Assembly (NCBI GenBank): GCA_964353455.1
Contig: CAYGWP010000022.1
Location: 1-17,918, forward strand
Origin: CAYGWP01 sp964353455
GTDB taxonomy: Bacteria; Planctomycetota; Phycisphaerae; FEN-1346
Length of the DNA stretch: 17,918 bases
Direction: 5' to 3'
The position numbers and the translations under genes were made by a program. The notes below the pieces were generated by a model. It saw only the letters and a list, made by a program, of their open reading frames with translations. It had not been told where the DNA came from and made no database searches. Shown here one piece after another: positions 6,439-15,097 of the stretch. The stretch's first letter is position 1; each line of letters starts with the position of its first letter.

Positions 6439-9400
6439 ATGCGACGAGACATTGTCAGCGTTCTCGGGTTGTGTGTGGCGTCTGTCGGATGGTTATGCGC
6501 GCAAGCGGAGGCTGCCGACATGAATCGCAAGACGGTCGTCGGCATCGAGGGCCAGGCGTTCCGGATCAACGGCCGCCCCACCTACGAGGGCCGCACGTGG
6601 AACGGGATGAAGATCGAAGGCCTCCTGATGAACTCGCGGATGGTCCAGGGCATCTTCGACGACCGCAATCCCGAGACCCGTAACCTGTGGAAATATCCCG
6701 ATGGGTCGTATGATGCCGACCGCAACACACGCGAGTTCCTTGCCGCGATGCCCGAATGGCGGCGGCACGGACTGCTGGCATTCACCATCAACCTCCAGGG
6801 CGGCAGCCCGCAGGGGTACTCCGCGGCCCAGCCGTGGCACAACTCGGCCTTCGAGGCCGATGGTAGCCTGCGGGCCGATTACCTCGGGCGGCTTGAGAGA
6901 ATCATTGACAAGGCCGATGAACTCGGCATGGCCGTCATCCTCGGCTACTTCTACTTCGGCCAGGATGAGCGGGTCCGCGGCGAGGACGCGGTCAAGAAGG
7001 CCGTCGAGAACGCCACCGACTGGCTCCTTGCCAAAGGCTACACGAACGTCCTTGTGGAGATCGACAACGAGTCGAACGTCGGGAAGTACGACCACGCGAT
7101 CCTGAAGCCCGCCCGCGTCCACGAACTTATCGACCTCGTGAAGAAGCGGTCCGAGGGCAAGGTGCGGTCGCCGGCTGGGCGGTTCCTGGTCTCGACGAGC
7201 ATGGGCGGCGGGGCGATCCCGCCCGAAAGTATCGTGGCCGCCGCCGACTTCATCCTCGTCCACGGCAACGGCGTCTCCGAGCCCGACCGCATCCGCAAAA
7301 TGGTTGACCAGTGCCGCGCCGTCAAGACCTATCGCGGCCAGCCCATCCTCTTCAACGAGGACGACCACTTCAACTTCGACAAGGCCGACAACAACATGAT
7401 CGCCGCCGTCTCGAAGTGCGCGAGTTGGGGCTACTTCGATTTCCGCATGAAGGGCGAAGGGCACGATGAGGGTTACCAGAGCGTGCCGGTGAATTGGGGG
7501 ATATCGAGCGCCCGGAAGCGCGGCTTCTTCGGGCTCCTGGCGAAGATGACGGGGGCTGAGGCTGCAAAGACGGATCTCGGGCCGAAAGGGGAAGCGGGGC
7601 CGAGCGGGCCGGCTGCGCCACAGAAACCCGTGGTCCTCGAAACGTCGCATGTCAAATTCTCCATCTCTCCCGCCACGGGTGCATACGAGATATCCGACCG
7701 CGCGGGCGGCGTCCAGTGGCGATCCAGTCCTGCCCAGGCGCGATTCGGCCAGGTGACGGTCAGGATCGAAGGCAAGCCGCAGGCCCTTGCCCTGGGGCCG
7801 TGCGATGTCCGCCGCGCGGGCCTGCCCGCCATAGCCTCGGCGGTGGCGGGCGATGCGCTGGAGGCGACGTTCCACCCGGTCGCCGACAAGCCCGCCGCAT
7901 GGCTCCGGGTGCGGATCGCGCCGGCCGACAAGGGCCGCACGCTCGAATTCTCTTATACTGCGGCCGACGGGATGGACATCGAGAACGTGCGCCTTCTGGA
8001 TGATTCGCTCTGGACGACCGATGCCGAGAAGGGCTACGTCGTCGTGCCCGTGCGGGAAGGGCTGCTCATTCCGGCGGACTCGGGCCTCGCGTTCGTCCGC
8101 ACCTTCGACACATACGCATACGAAGGCTGCCACATGCGGATGGCGGGGGTCGTAAAGGCCGGTGCGGCGGCCCTGGTGACGTGGGACGATTGCTACGTGG
8201 CGGCCGACGTGCGGAGCGTCCTGGGCGGCGCGGACGCCGCGGCGCCGAGGCAGCGGCTCAGCCTTTCGCTCGTGCTGCGGAAGTCGGCCCGCGCGTGCCG
8301 CGTCACGTTCCTGGGGCGCGGCGACTACGTGACCATCGCGCGGGCGTACCGCGACGTGGCGCGGGATGCAGGCTGGCTCGTCACGTGGGCCGAGAAACTC
8401 AAAGGGCATCCCGAGCGTGCCAGGTACTTCGGGGCGGTCAACTTCAAACTCTGGAGCACCCTCTCGCGCAGGATGAACGATGACAGCACCCAGGAACTCT
8501 CGGCCAAGGTGAACTGGACGTTCGACGAGGCGGCACAGGTGGCCGAGCACCTGAAGAACGACCTGAAACTCGACCGGGTCCTCTTCATCATGGGCGGGTG
8601 GATACGGCGCGGCTACGACAACCAGCACCCCGACATCCTGCCGACCGCGCCGGAGTGCGGCGGCGACGAGAAGTTCGCCGAGGCCTGCCGCCGCGTGCGG
8701 GCGCTGGGGTACATCCTGTCGCTTCATGACAATTATCAGGATATGTACCGCGACGCGCCGTCGTGGGACGAGAGTTGCATCCAGAAGACCCGCGACGGCT
8801 CTCTCCAGAAGGGCGGGCACTGGGCCGGCGGCATCTGCTACATCACCTGCGCCCAGAGGGCGGTTGACCTGGCCCGGCGGCCGCAGAACCTGCCCGCCGT
8901 CAAGAAACTCTCGGACGCCGACTCCTACTTCATCGACACCACTTACGCCGCCGGACTCCAGGAATGCTTCGACCCCAAGCATCCCCTGGCGCGGGCCGAC
9001 GACATGAAGTGGAAGCAGGCCCTCTCGGACTACGCGCGGGGCGTGTTCGGCAGTTTCGGGAGCGAGTGCGGCCGCGAGTGGGCCATCCCGCACGCCGATT
9101 TCTTCGAGGGCCTGACGGGCGTCAGCGGCTCGTACTGCCACGATGCGAAACTCCTGCCGCAACTCGGCGCCGCCGCCGTGCCGCTCTTCGAGATCGTGTA
9201 CCGCGACTGTATAGCCATGTATGGTAAATATGGATATGACATCAACCGCGCGGCCGAGTACGTGCTGTGGCACATCAGCATCGGCCGGCCCCTCAACTAC
9301 CACAGCGTGCCGCAGCACCTCTACTGGAAGGACGGGAAGGGCAAGGCCGGGGCGGCGGCCGTGGCACCGAGGGAGGCCGAGGTCCAGGCGCTCGGCCCGC

Positions 9401-10260
9401 GCAAGTTCCAGATCACGTACCGGTGGACCGTCCAGAAGACGGTGGCGGCCGACTGGAGCGTCTTCGTGCACTTCACGTCCGGCGGCGGCAAGGACATCAA
9501 GTTCCAGAACGACCACGCCCCCAAGGGCGGCACGACTTCGTGGAAGCCCGGCGATGTGGCCGACGGCCCCTACACGGTGACGGTGCCGCCGGGGCTGGAA
9601 GGCACGTTTGACGTCCGTGTGGGCTTCTACTCCGCGCCGTCGCTCGGGCGGGCAAGCCTCATCGGCGAGAGCGACGGCGAACAGCGGCACGTCGTGGGCC
9701 GGCTGAAGGTCGCCGGCGACAAGGTCGAGTTCACGCCCGTCACGCCGCGCGTGTCGGCTGCGGCGGGCGACCCGGGGATATTCGTCCGGGCCGACGGCGG
9801 GTGGGCCGAGGGCCTTCACCCGATGGACATCTTCGTCAAGAACACGTACGAGGTCCTGTCGCCGCTGTATGAACTGACGGCGCAAGTGCCGATGACGGGC
9901 CACGAGTTCCTGACCACCGACCGGACGGTCCGCCGCTCGTTCTTCGGCGACGGGCCGGATGCCGCCACCGTCGTGGTCAACCTCGGGGCGTTACCGTATC
10001 GCTATATCTCGAAGGCCAGCGGCGAGGTCGTCCTGCCGCCGTACGGCTTCCTGGTCGAGTCGCCGACGTTCGTCGCGTTCCTGGCGACGAGTTACGGCGG
10101 CAGCAACTATGAAGCCCCAGCCATGTTCACGGTGCGGAGCCTTGATGCTAAGCCCGTTTCCGCAGGCGGCAAGGTGCGAGTCTATCACGGTTTCGGCGAC
10201 CCGCGAATCCGCATCGGCGGCAGGGAACTGAAGGTCGAGCGGGAATCAGTCACCCCGTAA
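6439..10260 (+). CDS. Large secreted protein with two putative glycosidase barrels (GH5/39-like and GH101/DUF5696-like)
   Basis: A 1273-aa protein with a Sec signal peptide (1-25, ending AEA). Residues about 35-370 resemble a clan-A (GH5/GH39-type) TIM barrel: VEIDNESN with E211 as candidate acid/base, and ILFNEDDHF with E307 as candidate nucleophile. A glycine/proline-rich linker (about 375-395) follows. Residues about 395-600 form a beta-sandwich, and 610-965 a second barrel like the DUF5696/GH101 (endo-alpha-N-acetylgalactosaminidase) group: LSLHDNYQD at 760-768, SYFIDTTYAAG with D833 as candidate nucleophile, GSECGREW with E876 as candidate acid/base. A beta-sandwich insert (about 966-1100) separates the barrel from a C-terminal sandwich (1101-1273). 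The catalytic residues are proposed by motif, not alignment. It is the first gene of a tight cluster: the next ATG is 13 bp after its TAA. Substrate is unknown. Confidence 0.85.
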   Translation: MRRDIVSVLGLCVASVGWLCAQAEAADMNRKTVVGIEGQAFRINGRPTYEGRTWNGMKIEGLLMNSRMVQGIFDDRNPETRNLWKYPDGSYDADRNTREFLAAMPEWRRHGLLAFTINLQGGSPQGYSAAQPWHNSAFEADGSLRADYLGRLERIIDKADELGMAVILGYFYFGQDERVRGEDAVKKAVENATDWLLAKGYTNVLVEIDNESNVGKYDHAILKPARVHELIDLVKKRSEGKVRSPAGRFLVSTSMGGGAIPPESIVAAADFILVHGNGVSEPDRIRKMVDQCRAVKTYRGQPILFNEDDHFNFDKADNNMIAAVSKCASWGYFDFRMKGEGHDEGYQSVPVNWGISSARKRGFFGLLAKMTGAEAAKTDLGPKGEAGPSGPAAPQKPVVLETSHVKFSISPATGAYEISDRAGGVQWRSSPAQARFGQVTVRIEGKPQALALGPCDVRRAGLPAIASAVAGDALEATFHPVADKPAAWLRVRIAPADKGRTLEFSYTAADGMDIENVRLLDDSLWTTDAEKGYVVVPVREGLLIPADSGLAFVRTFDTYAYEGCHMRMAGVVKAGAAALVTWDDCYVAADVRSVLGGADAAAPRQRLSLSLVLRKSARACRVTFLGRGDYVTIARAYRDVARDAGWLVTWAEKLKGHPERARYFGAVNFKLWSTLSRRMNDDSTQELSAKVNWTFDEAAQVAEHLKNDLKLDRVLFIMGGWIRRGYDNQHPDILPTAPECGGDEKFAEACRRVRALGYILSLHDNYQDMYRDAPSWDESCIQKTRDGSLQKGGHWAGGICYITCAQRAVDLARRPQNLPAVKKLSDADSYFIDTTYAAGLQECFDPKHPLARADDMKWKQALSDYARGVFGSFGSECGREWAIPHADFFEGLTGVSGSYCHDAKLLPQLGAAAVPLFEIVYRDCIAMYGKYGYDINRAAEYVLWHISIGRPLNYHSVPQHLYWKDGKGKAGAAAVAPREAEVQALGPRKFQITYRWTVQKTVAADWSVFVHFTSGGGKDIKFQNDHAPKGGTTSWKPGDVADGPYTVTVPPGLEGTFDVRVGFYSAPSLGRASLIGESDGEQRHVVGRLKVAGDKVEFTPVTPRVSAAAGDPGIFVRADGGWAEGLHPMDIFVKNTYEVLSPLYELTAQVPMTGHEFLTTDRTVRRSFFGDGPDAATVVVNLGALPYRYISKASGEVVLPPYGFLVESPTFVAFLATSYGGSNYEAPAMFTVRSLDAKPVSAGGKVRVYHGFGDPRIRIGGRELKVERESVTP

Positions 10261-10273
10261 TCCAGGAGGCGTT

Positions 10274-12040
10274 ATGATCTGCGCGCGATGCGGCGGGAGA
10301 ACGGTCGCTGTACTCCTCTTGTGGGTATGCCTTGCGGCGGCGCCGTGCTCGCTTCCGGCCGCCGAACCGTCCGACGCCACGACGCCCGGCGAACTCAGGT
10401 CGTACGCCACCATCAATTCCATCGGCGTGGAGTGGGACATCACAGGCGATGCCAACCACAACGCCGTCTGCACTGTCCGCTACAGGTCCGAGGGCGCCGG
10501 CGAGTGGAAGCAGGCGATGAGCCTCTTCCGCAGCGACGTCTGCTACCAGTACGGCGACAACAAGTCCGACCGCGCCTACAACATGCTGGCCGGGAGCGTC
10601 ATGTTCCTGTCGCCCGGCACGACGTACGACGTGCGGCTGGAACTGTCGGACCCGGACGGCGGGCGCGAGGTGCGGGACCTGAAGGTGAGCACGCGGCCGG
10701 AGCCTCGGCTGCCGGAGGGCGGGCGGACGCTGCACGTCGCGCCGGGGTCGGGCGACGGCGACGGTTCCGAGAAGCGGCCGTTTCGGGGGCTTGAGGCCGC
10801 GCAGGCCGCCGCCGGGCCGGGCGACCGGATACTTCTCCACAAGGGCGACTACGGCGAGTTCGCGTTTTCGCGGCCGGGCGCGGCCGGCAAGCCGAGCGTC
10901 TGGATGGCGGCCGGCGATGGCGATGCGGTCATCCGCCGGGCGACGGTCGGCGCAAGCCACGTGTGGCTGGAGGGCCTCGCCTTCGTCCGCGGCGAGGTCT
11001 CGGAGAACTGCCTTACGGCCGATGGCGCCGCCGAGGGCGTCGTCATACGCCGATGCCGATTCACCGGCTACCACTATTCCATCACCCTAAAGCCCGCCTG
11101 CCGCGACTGGTACATCGCCGACAACGTCATCGTCGGCGACAAGAAGGACGCCAGCGTCAGCGAGATGAGCGGCGAGGGAGTGGAACTCAACCATTCGAGC
11201 GGCCACGTGGTTGCGCACAACCGCATCTCGCGCGTGGCCGACGGCATCTCGTACGCCCACCGCAACTGCGACATCTTCGGCAACGACATCCGCGACGTGA
11301 CCGATGACGGCGTCGAGCCTGACTATGGATATAGCAATATACGTATCTGGGGCAACCGCATCCACGGGGCGTTCAATCACGCCTTCAGTTTCCAGCCGCA
11401 GTTCGCCGGGCCGTGGTACATCGTTCGCAACGAAATGTCTTCGCGGCGGCAGGTCCTCAAGCCCAACATGGCCGACAGGTTTGTGCTCGTCGCCAACACG
11501 CTGATAGGCTTCGGCCCGTACGCCCAGGGGCGGGCCGACCTCCTCATGAAATCGTTCTCCCACAATAACCTCTGGATACTCTTGCCGCAGGAGGGCGGGG
11601 GCGACAAGCAGGTTGGCATCTGGTCGGGCGGCGGCAGGAAAGGCGGGCCGTACGAGATGCCGTCCCAGGCGCAGGCCAACTGGCGGACCGACGTCGATTA
11701 CGACGGATTCGACTGGGGCGATGCGCCCGCCGCGTTTGTGTGGCCTGTTCCGGGGGGCCGGCCGTCGCAGTTCCGCGACATCGCATCGTTCGCCGCGGCC
11801 GTGGGTATAGAGAGGCACGGCATTCGCGTCCGCCGCGGGGAGGTCTTTGAGGTTGCCGACGTGCGGGCATACACGGAAGAGCCGTTCTCCGCGCGGCGGC
11901 TGACGCTTCGCGCCGGATGCAATGCCATCGACGCCGGCCAGGCCGTGCCGAACATCTGCGACGACTTCGTCGGCAAGGCGCCCGACCTCGGGGCCCATGA
12001 ATTCGGCCGGCCGCCGGCCGTGTATGGGCCGCGCCCATAG
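10274..12040 (+). CDS. Secreted right-handed parallel beta-helix protein
   Basis: A 588-aa protein. The N-terminus MICARCGGRT precedes a hydrophobic stretch (VAVLLLWVCLAAAP) and a cleavage site near LPAA-EP, so it is exported by Sec. Residues about 38-142 look like a fibronectin-III-like module (SPGTTYDVRLELSD). Residues about 150-440 form a pectate-lyase-like beta-helix: the DGDGSEKRPFRGLEAAQAAA entry motif, then rungs such as GVVIRRCRFTG, WYIADNVIVG, GHVVAHNRIS, CDIFGNDI and IRIWGNRIHG. It ends with the common PDLGAHEFG tail. Such helices carry polysaccharide lyases, hydrolases or epimerases, and no catalytic set is certain here. AGGAGG at 10264-10269 sits 4 nt before the ATG. The gene is 13 bp after the two-barrel glycosidase and 9 bp before the GH51-like gene, so it is co-transcribed with both. 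Confidence 0.85.
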   Translation: MICARCGGRTVAVLLLWVCLAAAPCSLPAAEPSDATTPGELRSYATINSIGVEWDITGDANHNAVCTVRYRSEGAGEWKQAMSLFRSDVCYQYGDNKSDRAYNMLAGSVMFLSPGTTYDVRLELSDPDGGREVRDLKVSTRPEPRLPEGGRTLHVAPGSGDGDGSEKRPFRGLEAAQAAAGPGDRILLHKGDYGEFAFSRPGAAGKPSVWMAAGDGDAVIRRATVGASHVWLEGLAFVRGEVSENCLTADGAAEGVVIRRCRFTGYHYSITLKPACRDWYIADNVIVGDKKDASVSEMSGEGVELNHSSGHVVAHNRISRVADGISYAHRNCDIFGNDIRDVTDDGVEPDYGYSNIRIWGNRIHGAFNHAFSFQPQFAGPWYIVRNEMSSRRQVLKPNMADRFVLVANTLIGFGPYAQGRADLLMKSFSHNNLWILLPQEGGGDKQVGIWSGGGRKGGPYEMPSQAQANWRTDVDYDGFDWGDAPAAFVWPVPGGRPSQFRDIASFAAAVGIERHGIRVRRGEVFEVADVRAYTEEPFSARRLTLRAGCNAIDAGQAVPNICDDFVGKAPDLGAHEFGRPPAVYGPRP

Positions 12041-12049
12041 GAGGCCGCG

Positions 12050-13528
12050 ATGAGACCTGCCTTGCTTGCTGTTTCCTGCCTGATCGCGGGGGCCCTTGCC
12101 GCGCCATTGAGCGCCCAGCCTGCGGCCGCAATCACGGTGGATGTAGGGAAAGACCTTGCGCGGGTCGAGCCGCGGGTCTTCGGCACGAACCTCCACGCCA
12201 ATGACGAATCGACCGATGCCGTCAAGGCTTTCATCCGCGACATCGGCCTGACGATCTACCGCTATCCCGACGCCGGGAGTTACTACTTCCTCCAGTCGCC
12301 CGGTGACGGATGGGGCAGCGCCACGGGCGCCGGCACCGGCCACAGGCTGGCCGCAAGTTATCTCGGCGATTTCAAGAACGCCGTTCAGTTCGCCCGCGAC
12401 ACCAGCGCCGCCGTCACCGCCTGCGTCCCGGTGGAGAACTGCACCGTCGAGGCCGCCGTGGCGTGGGTCAAGTATGCCAAGGCGCAGAACCTGGGCATCA
12501 CGCACTGGTGCCTGGGCAACGAGGTGTACTACGTTGATCCGCTGAAGAACCCCGATAACTACGTGGCGTGCATCCGGAAGTTCTCGCCGGCGATGAAGGC
12601 CGCCGACCCGTCAATCAAGATCGGCATGGACTTCGGCAACGCTTACGAGAACCGCACCGGCAAGTGGGCCGAGCCGATCCTCCGGGCGACCGCCGCCGAC
12701 ATCGACTTCATCGACGTGCACTGGTACGCGGGGCGGTCGAACTCCGGCGCGCCCGACTGGAGCATCATCACCTCCAGCCCACTGAGGATTGCCGGAGACG
12801 TGAAGGCGTTCCGCCAGATGGTCCGCCAGTGCGCCCCCGGCCGCGATATGGAGATATGTTATCTGGAGTACGGCATCTTCGCCAAGGAACCGGGCCAGCA
12901 GTCGCTGGCCAACGCGCTCTTTGCGGCCGACTGCCTGGGCCAATTTCTGCTGGCTGACATCAAGATCGCGTGCAACTACAACTTCCAGGAGAAGATCTTC
13001 GGCCTCATCCCCGGCTGGTGCAAGGCCGAGGGTTGGGGCGGCAACCCGTGGAACGGCGTTTCGGTCCGGCCCAAGGCCCTGGCCATCAAACTCTGGACGA
13101 AGTATATGGCCGGCTTTGCCCTGGTCGATGCACAGGTCGCTGGCGGCGGCACGTTCACCCCCGCCAAGACCTGGCACGAGTTCCTCAACTACACCGGGGG
13201 CGACGTGCCGCACATGGCCGCGTATGCCGCGCGCGATGAGGCACGCAAGCGCCTCACCCTCATGGTCATCAACAAGAGGCCCGATGCGGCGATTGTCGCG
13301 AGCATCACCGTGAACGGTTTCCGGCCTGCGGGCGAGGCGAAGGTGGCGACGCTGAACGGTCCGGACTACCTCTCGCACAACGACGATGGAAAGACGTTCC
13401 TCTCGGTTACGCCCGCGCCGCCGGTGAGCGTGAAGATAGCCGAGGCGGCAGCCAACGGCGTGGGCGAGAAATGGCAGTACGCGTTCCCGGCCCACTCCAT
13501 CACCGTGATCGACATGGCGGCGCGGTGA
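12050..13528 (+). CDS. Secreted GH51-like glycosidase (alpha-L-arabinofuranosidase-like)
   Basis: A 492-aa protein with a Sec signal peptide (about 1-22, ending APLSAQP). Residues about 30-365 form a clan-A TIM barrel. HWCLGNEVYY places E158 as candidate acid/base in the GNE motif typical of GH51, and EICYLEYGIF places E273 as candidate nucleophile; VHWYAG (223-228) is the usual strand-6 motif. Residues about 370-492 are the C-terminal beta-sandwich (LTLMVINKRPDA, ending SITVIDM). GH51 members remove arabinofuranosyl or related residues by a retaining mechanism; export and divergence leave related families (GH30, GH39, GH79) possible. Its Shine-Dalgarno AGGAGG (12039-12044) overlaps the TAG stop of the beta-helix gene, implying translational coupling. 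Confidence 0.82.
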   Translation: MRPALLAVSCLIAGALAAPLSAQPAAAITVDVGKDLARVEPRVFGTNLHANDESTDAVKAFIRDIGLTIYRYPDAGSYYFLQSPGDGWGSATGAGTGHRLAASYLGDFKNAVQFARDTSAAVTACVPVENCTVEAAVAWVKYAKAQNLGITHWCLGNEVYYVDPLKNPDNYVACIRKFSPAMKAADPSIKIGMDFGNAYENRTGKWAEPILRATAADIDFIDVHWYAGRSNSGAPDWSIITSSPLRIAGDVKAFRQMVRQCAPGRDMEICYLEYGIFAKEPGQQSLANALFAADCLGQFLLADIKIACNYNFQEKIFGLIPGWCKAEGWGGNPWNGVSVRPKALAIKLWTKYMAGFALVDAQVAGGGTFTPAKTWHEFLNYTGGDVPHMAAYAARDEARKRLTLMVINKRPDAAIVASITVNGFRPAGEAKVATLNGPDYLSHNDDGKTFLSVTPAPPVSVKIAEAAANGVGEKWQYAFPAHSITVIDMAAR

Positions 13529-13618
13529 GGGGAGGGGCCAAGTTTGGGTGTCACTTTGCGGCGCGGGGAGGGTTTCAATTAGGTGGTTCCGAAGGGACTT
13601 AGCGGGAGGAATAAAGCG
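13529..13618 (+). other. Short intergenic spacer between glycosidase and oxidoreductase genes
   Basis: The 90 bp before the first oxidoreductase contain a purine-rich stretch and a short direct repeat of GCGGCGCGG (about 13518-13527, overlapping the previous gene's end, and 13559-13567). There is no stem-loop with a T-run and no convincing promoter, so read-through from the glycosidase genes is likely. Confidence 0.5.
13605..13609 (+). promoter_or_regulatory. Shine-Dalgarno fixing the start of oxidoreductase 1
   Basis: GGAGG lies 9 nt before the ATG at 13619. It excludes the upstream in-frame ATG at 13583, whose extra residues would precede the Tat motif and have no RBS. Confidence 0.8.
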
Positions 13619-14977
13619 ATGATGCCAGACATGACACGCCGTCGGTTCCTGAAGGGCGCCGCTGCGACCGGCGGCATCATTCTCCTGTCCGGCGGCAGGC
13701 AGGCCCGCGGATATGCCGAGAATGAGAAACTGAACTGCGCCTGCATCGGCTCATCGGGGCGGGGCGGGTCGCACGTTGAAGCCGCGCGCCAGCAGCAGAA
13801 CGTCGTTGCCCTGTGCGATGTGGATGAGGGCCACCTTGGCGGCGCCGCCAAGAAGTGCCCCGGCGCGAAGACCTTCGCCGACTTCCGCAAGATGTTCGAC
13901 GAGATGGCGAAGGGCATCGACGCCGTCTTCGTCGCCACGCCCGATCACATGCACTTCCCGGCATCGCTCCGCGCCATCCAGGAAGGCAAGCACTGCTACA
14001 CCGAGAAGCCGCTGACGCACTCCATCTGGGAGGCCCGCACCCTGGCCGAGGCTGCCCGCAAGGCCAAGGTGGCCACGCAGATGGGCAACCAGGGGATGTC
14101 GGGCGAGGGCACGCGGCTGCTCGTGGAGTTCATCAAGGGCGGCGCCATCGGCAAGGTTACCGAGGTCCACGTGTGGACCGACCGGGCAGCGGGCTGGTGG
14201 CCGCAGAACGTCGAGCGGCCCGCGTTCACATCGCCCGTGCCGCAGGGCCTCAACTGGGACCTATGGCTGGGCGTGGCGCCCGAGCGTCCGTTCGCCGATG
14301 CCTGGCCCGACGGGCCGTTCAAGGGTAAGAGGGTGTATCACCCGTTCGTGTGGCGCGGCTGGTGGGACTTCGGGACGGGCGCGCTGGGCGACATCGCCTG
14401 TCACGCCATCGGCCCCATCAAGTGGGCGCTCGACTTGGGGCTGCCGACGGCCGTCGAGGCGAAGGTCGAGGGCGGCAACAAGGAGACGTACCCGGCGTGG
14501 TCGATCATCACGTACGAATTCCCCGCGCGCGGAGGCCTCGCGCCCGTGAAACTCATCTGGTACGATGGCCGGAAGTTCCCGCCGCGGCCGGCGGACCTCG
14601 AGGCCGACCGGAAAATGCCGGACAACGGCTCCATCTTCATCGGCGACAAAGGGACGCTCCTGTTCCAGGGCGACAGCGGCCCGCGGCTGCTGCCGGAATC
14701 CAAGATGAAGGACTTTAAGCGCCCCGAGCCGAGCATCCCGCGCATCCCGGGGAGCGACCACCACGTGGACTTCTTCACCGCGTGCAAGGGCGGGCGGCCG
14801 GCGTGCTCGAATTTCGACATTGCCGGGCCGCTGGCCGAGGCCGTGCTGGCGGGCAACCTCGCCATCCGTTTCGGCAAGCGCATCGAGTGGGATGGGCCCG
14901 CCATGACAGCGAAGAACTGTCCGGAGGCCGCCGGCCTCATCCGCCGCGAGTACCGAAAGGGCTGGGTCAACATCTGA
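13619..14977 (+). CDS. Tat-exported Gfo/Idh/MocA family oxidoreductase 1
   Basis: A 452-aa protein of the NAD(P)-dependent Gfo/Idh/MocA family. The N-terminus has a twin-arginine signal (TRRRFLKG at 6-13, then a hydrophobic AAATGGIILLSGG), so it is exported folded with cofactor. The Rossmann fold follows: CIGSSGRGG (42-50) as a variant dinucleotide loop, CDVDE (66-70), ATPDHMHFP (106-114) and the EKP motif at 129-131 (TEKPLTHSIWEAR), whose Lys is usually catalytic. The C-terminal alpha/beta domain has WRGWWDFGTGALGDIACH with H262 as a likely active-site residue. Family members oxidise or epimerise sugars and inositols, and the GH109 branch cleaves glycosides by an NAD-dependent route; which applies is unknown. 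The MM start at 13619 follows GGAGG. It is more divergent from the next two oxidoreductases than they are from each other. Confidence 0.9.
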   Translation: MMPDMTRRRFLKGAAATGGIILLSGGRQARGYAENEKLNCACIGSSGRGGSHVEAARQQQNVVALCDVDEGHLGGAAKKCPGAKTFADFRKMFDEMAKGIDAVFVATPDHMHFPASLRAIQEGKHCYTEKPLTHSIWEARTLAEAARKAKVATQMGNQGMSGEGTRLLVEFIKGGAIGKVTEVHVWTDRAAGWWPQNVERPAFTSPVPQGLNWDLWLGVAPERPFADAWPDGPFKGKRVYHPFVWRGWWDFGTGALGDIACHAIGPIKWALDLGLPTAVEAKVEGGNKETYPAWSIITYEFPARGGLAPVKLIWYDGRKFPPRPADLEADRKMPDNGSIFIGDKGTLLFQGDSGPRLLPESKMKDFKRPEPSIPRIPGSDHHVDFFTACKGGRPACSNFDIAGPLAEAVLAGNLAIRFGKRIEWDGPAMTAKNCPEAAGLIRREYRKGWVNI

Positions 14978-14991
14978 GGCCGCAAAAACCT

Positions 14992-15023
14992 TTGACAGCG
15001 GGGGGTGTAGAGCGGAAGATATT
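14992..15023 (+). promoter_or_regulatory. Possible internal promoter before oxidoreductase 2
   Basis: An exact TTGACA (14992-14997) lies just after the stop of oxidoreductase 1, and GATATT (15018-15023) could serve as a -10, but the spacing is 20 bp, longer than optimal. It would let oxidoreductases 2 and 3 be expressed apart from the glycosidase genes. Weak call. Confidence 0.3.
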
Positions 15024-15037
15024 CGCCTGCTCGGCGC

Positions 15038-15051
15038 CGGGCTGGAGCCCG
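15038..15051. repeat. Short GC-rich palindrome before oxidoreductase 2
   Basis: CGGGCT (15038-15043) and AGCCCG (15046-15051) are a perfect 6-bp inverted repeat with a 2-base centre, a form common among intergenic REP-like repeats of this type of genome. No T-run follows. It lies about 46 bp before the ATG at 15098. Confidence 0.45.
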
Positions 15052-15097
15052 CTGGCCGCAAGCGAGATAACATTCCTATAACTAGAGGAGTTAAAAC

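Noticed and set aside
6493..9903. 1136-codon minus-strand open frame opposite the two-barrel glycosidase
   Set aside because: A long shadow caused by high GC at third codon positions; the product is Val/Arg/Asp/His-rich and has no domain motif, whereas the plus strand has glycosidase motifs throughout.
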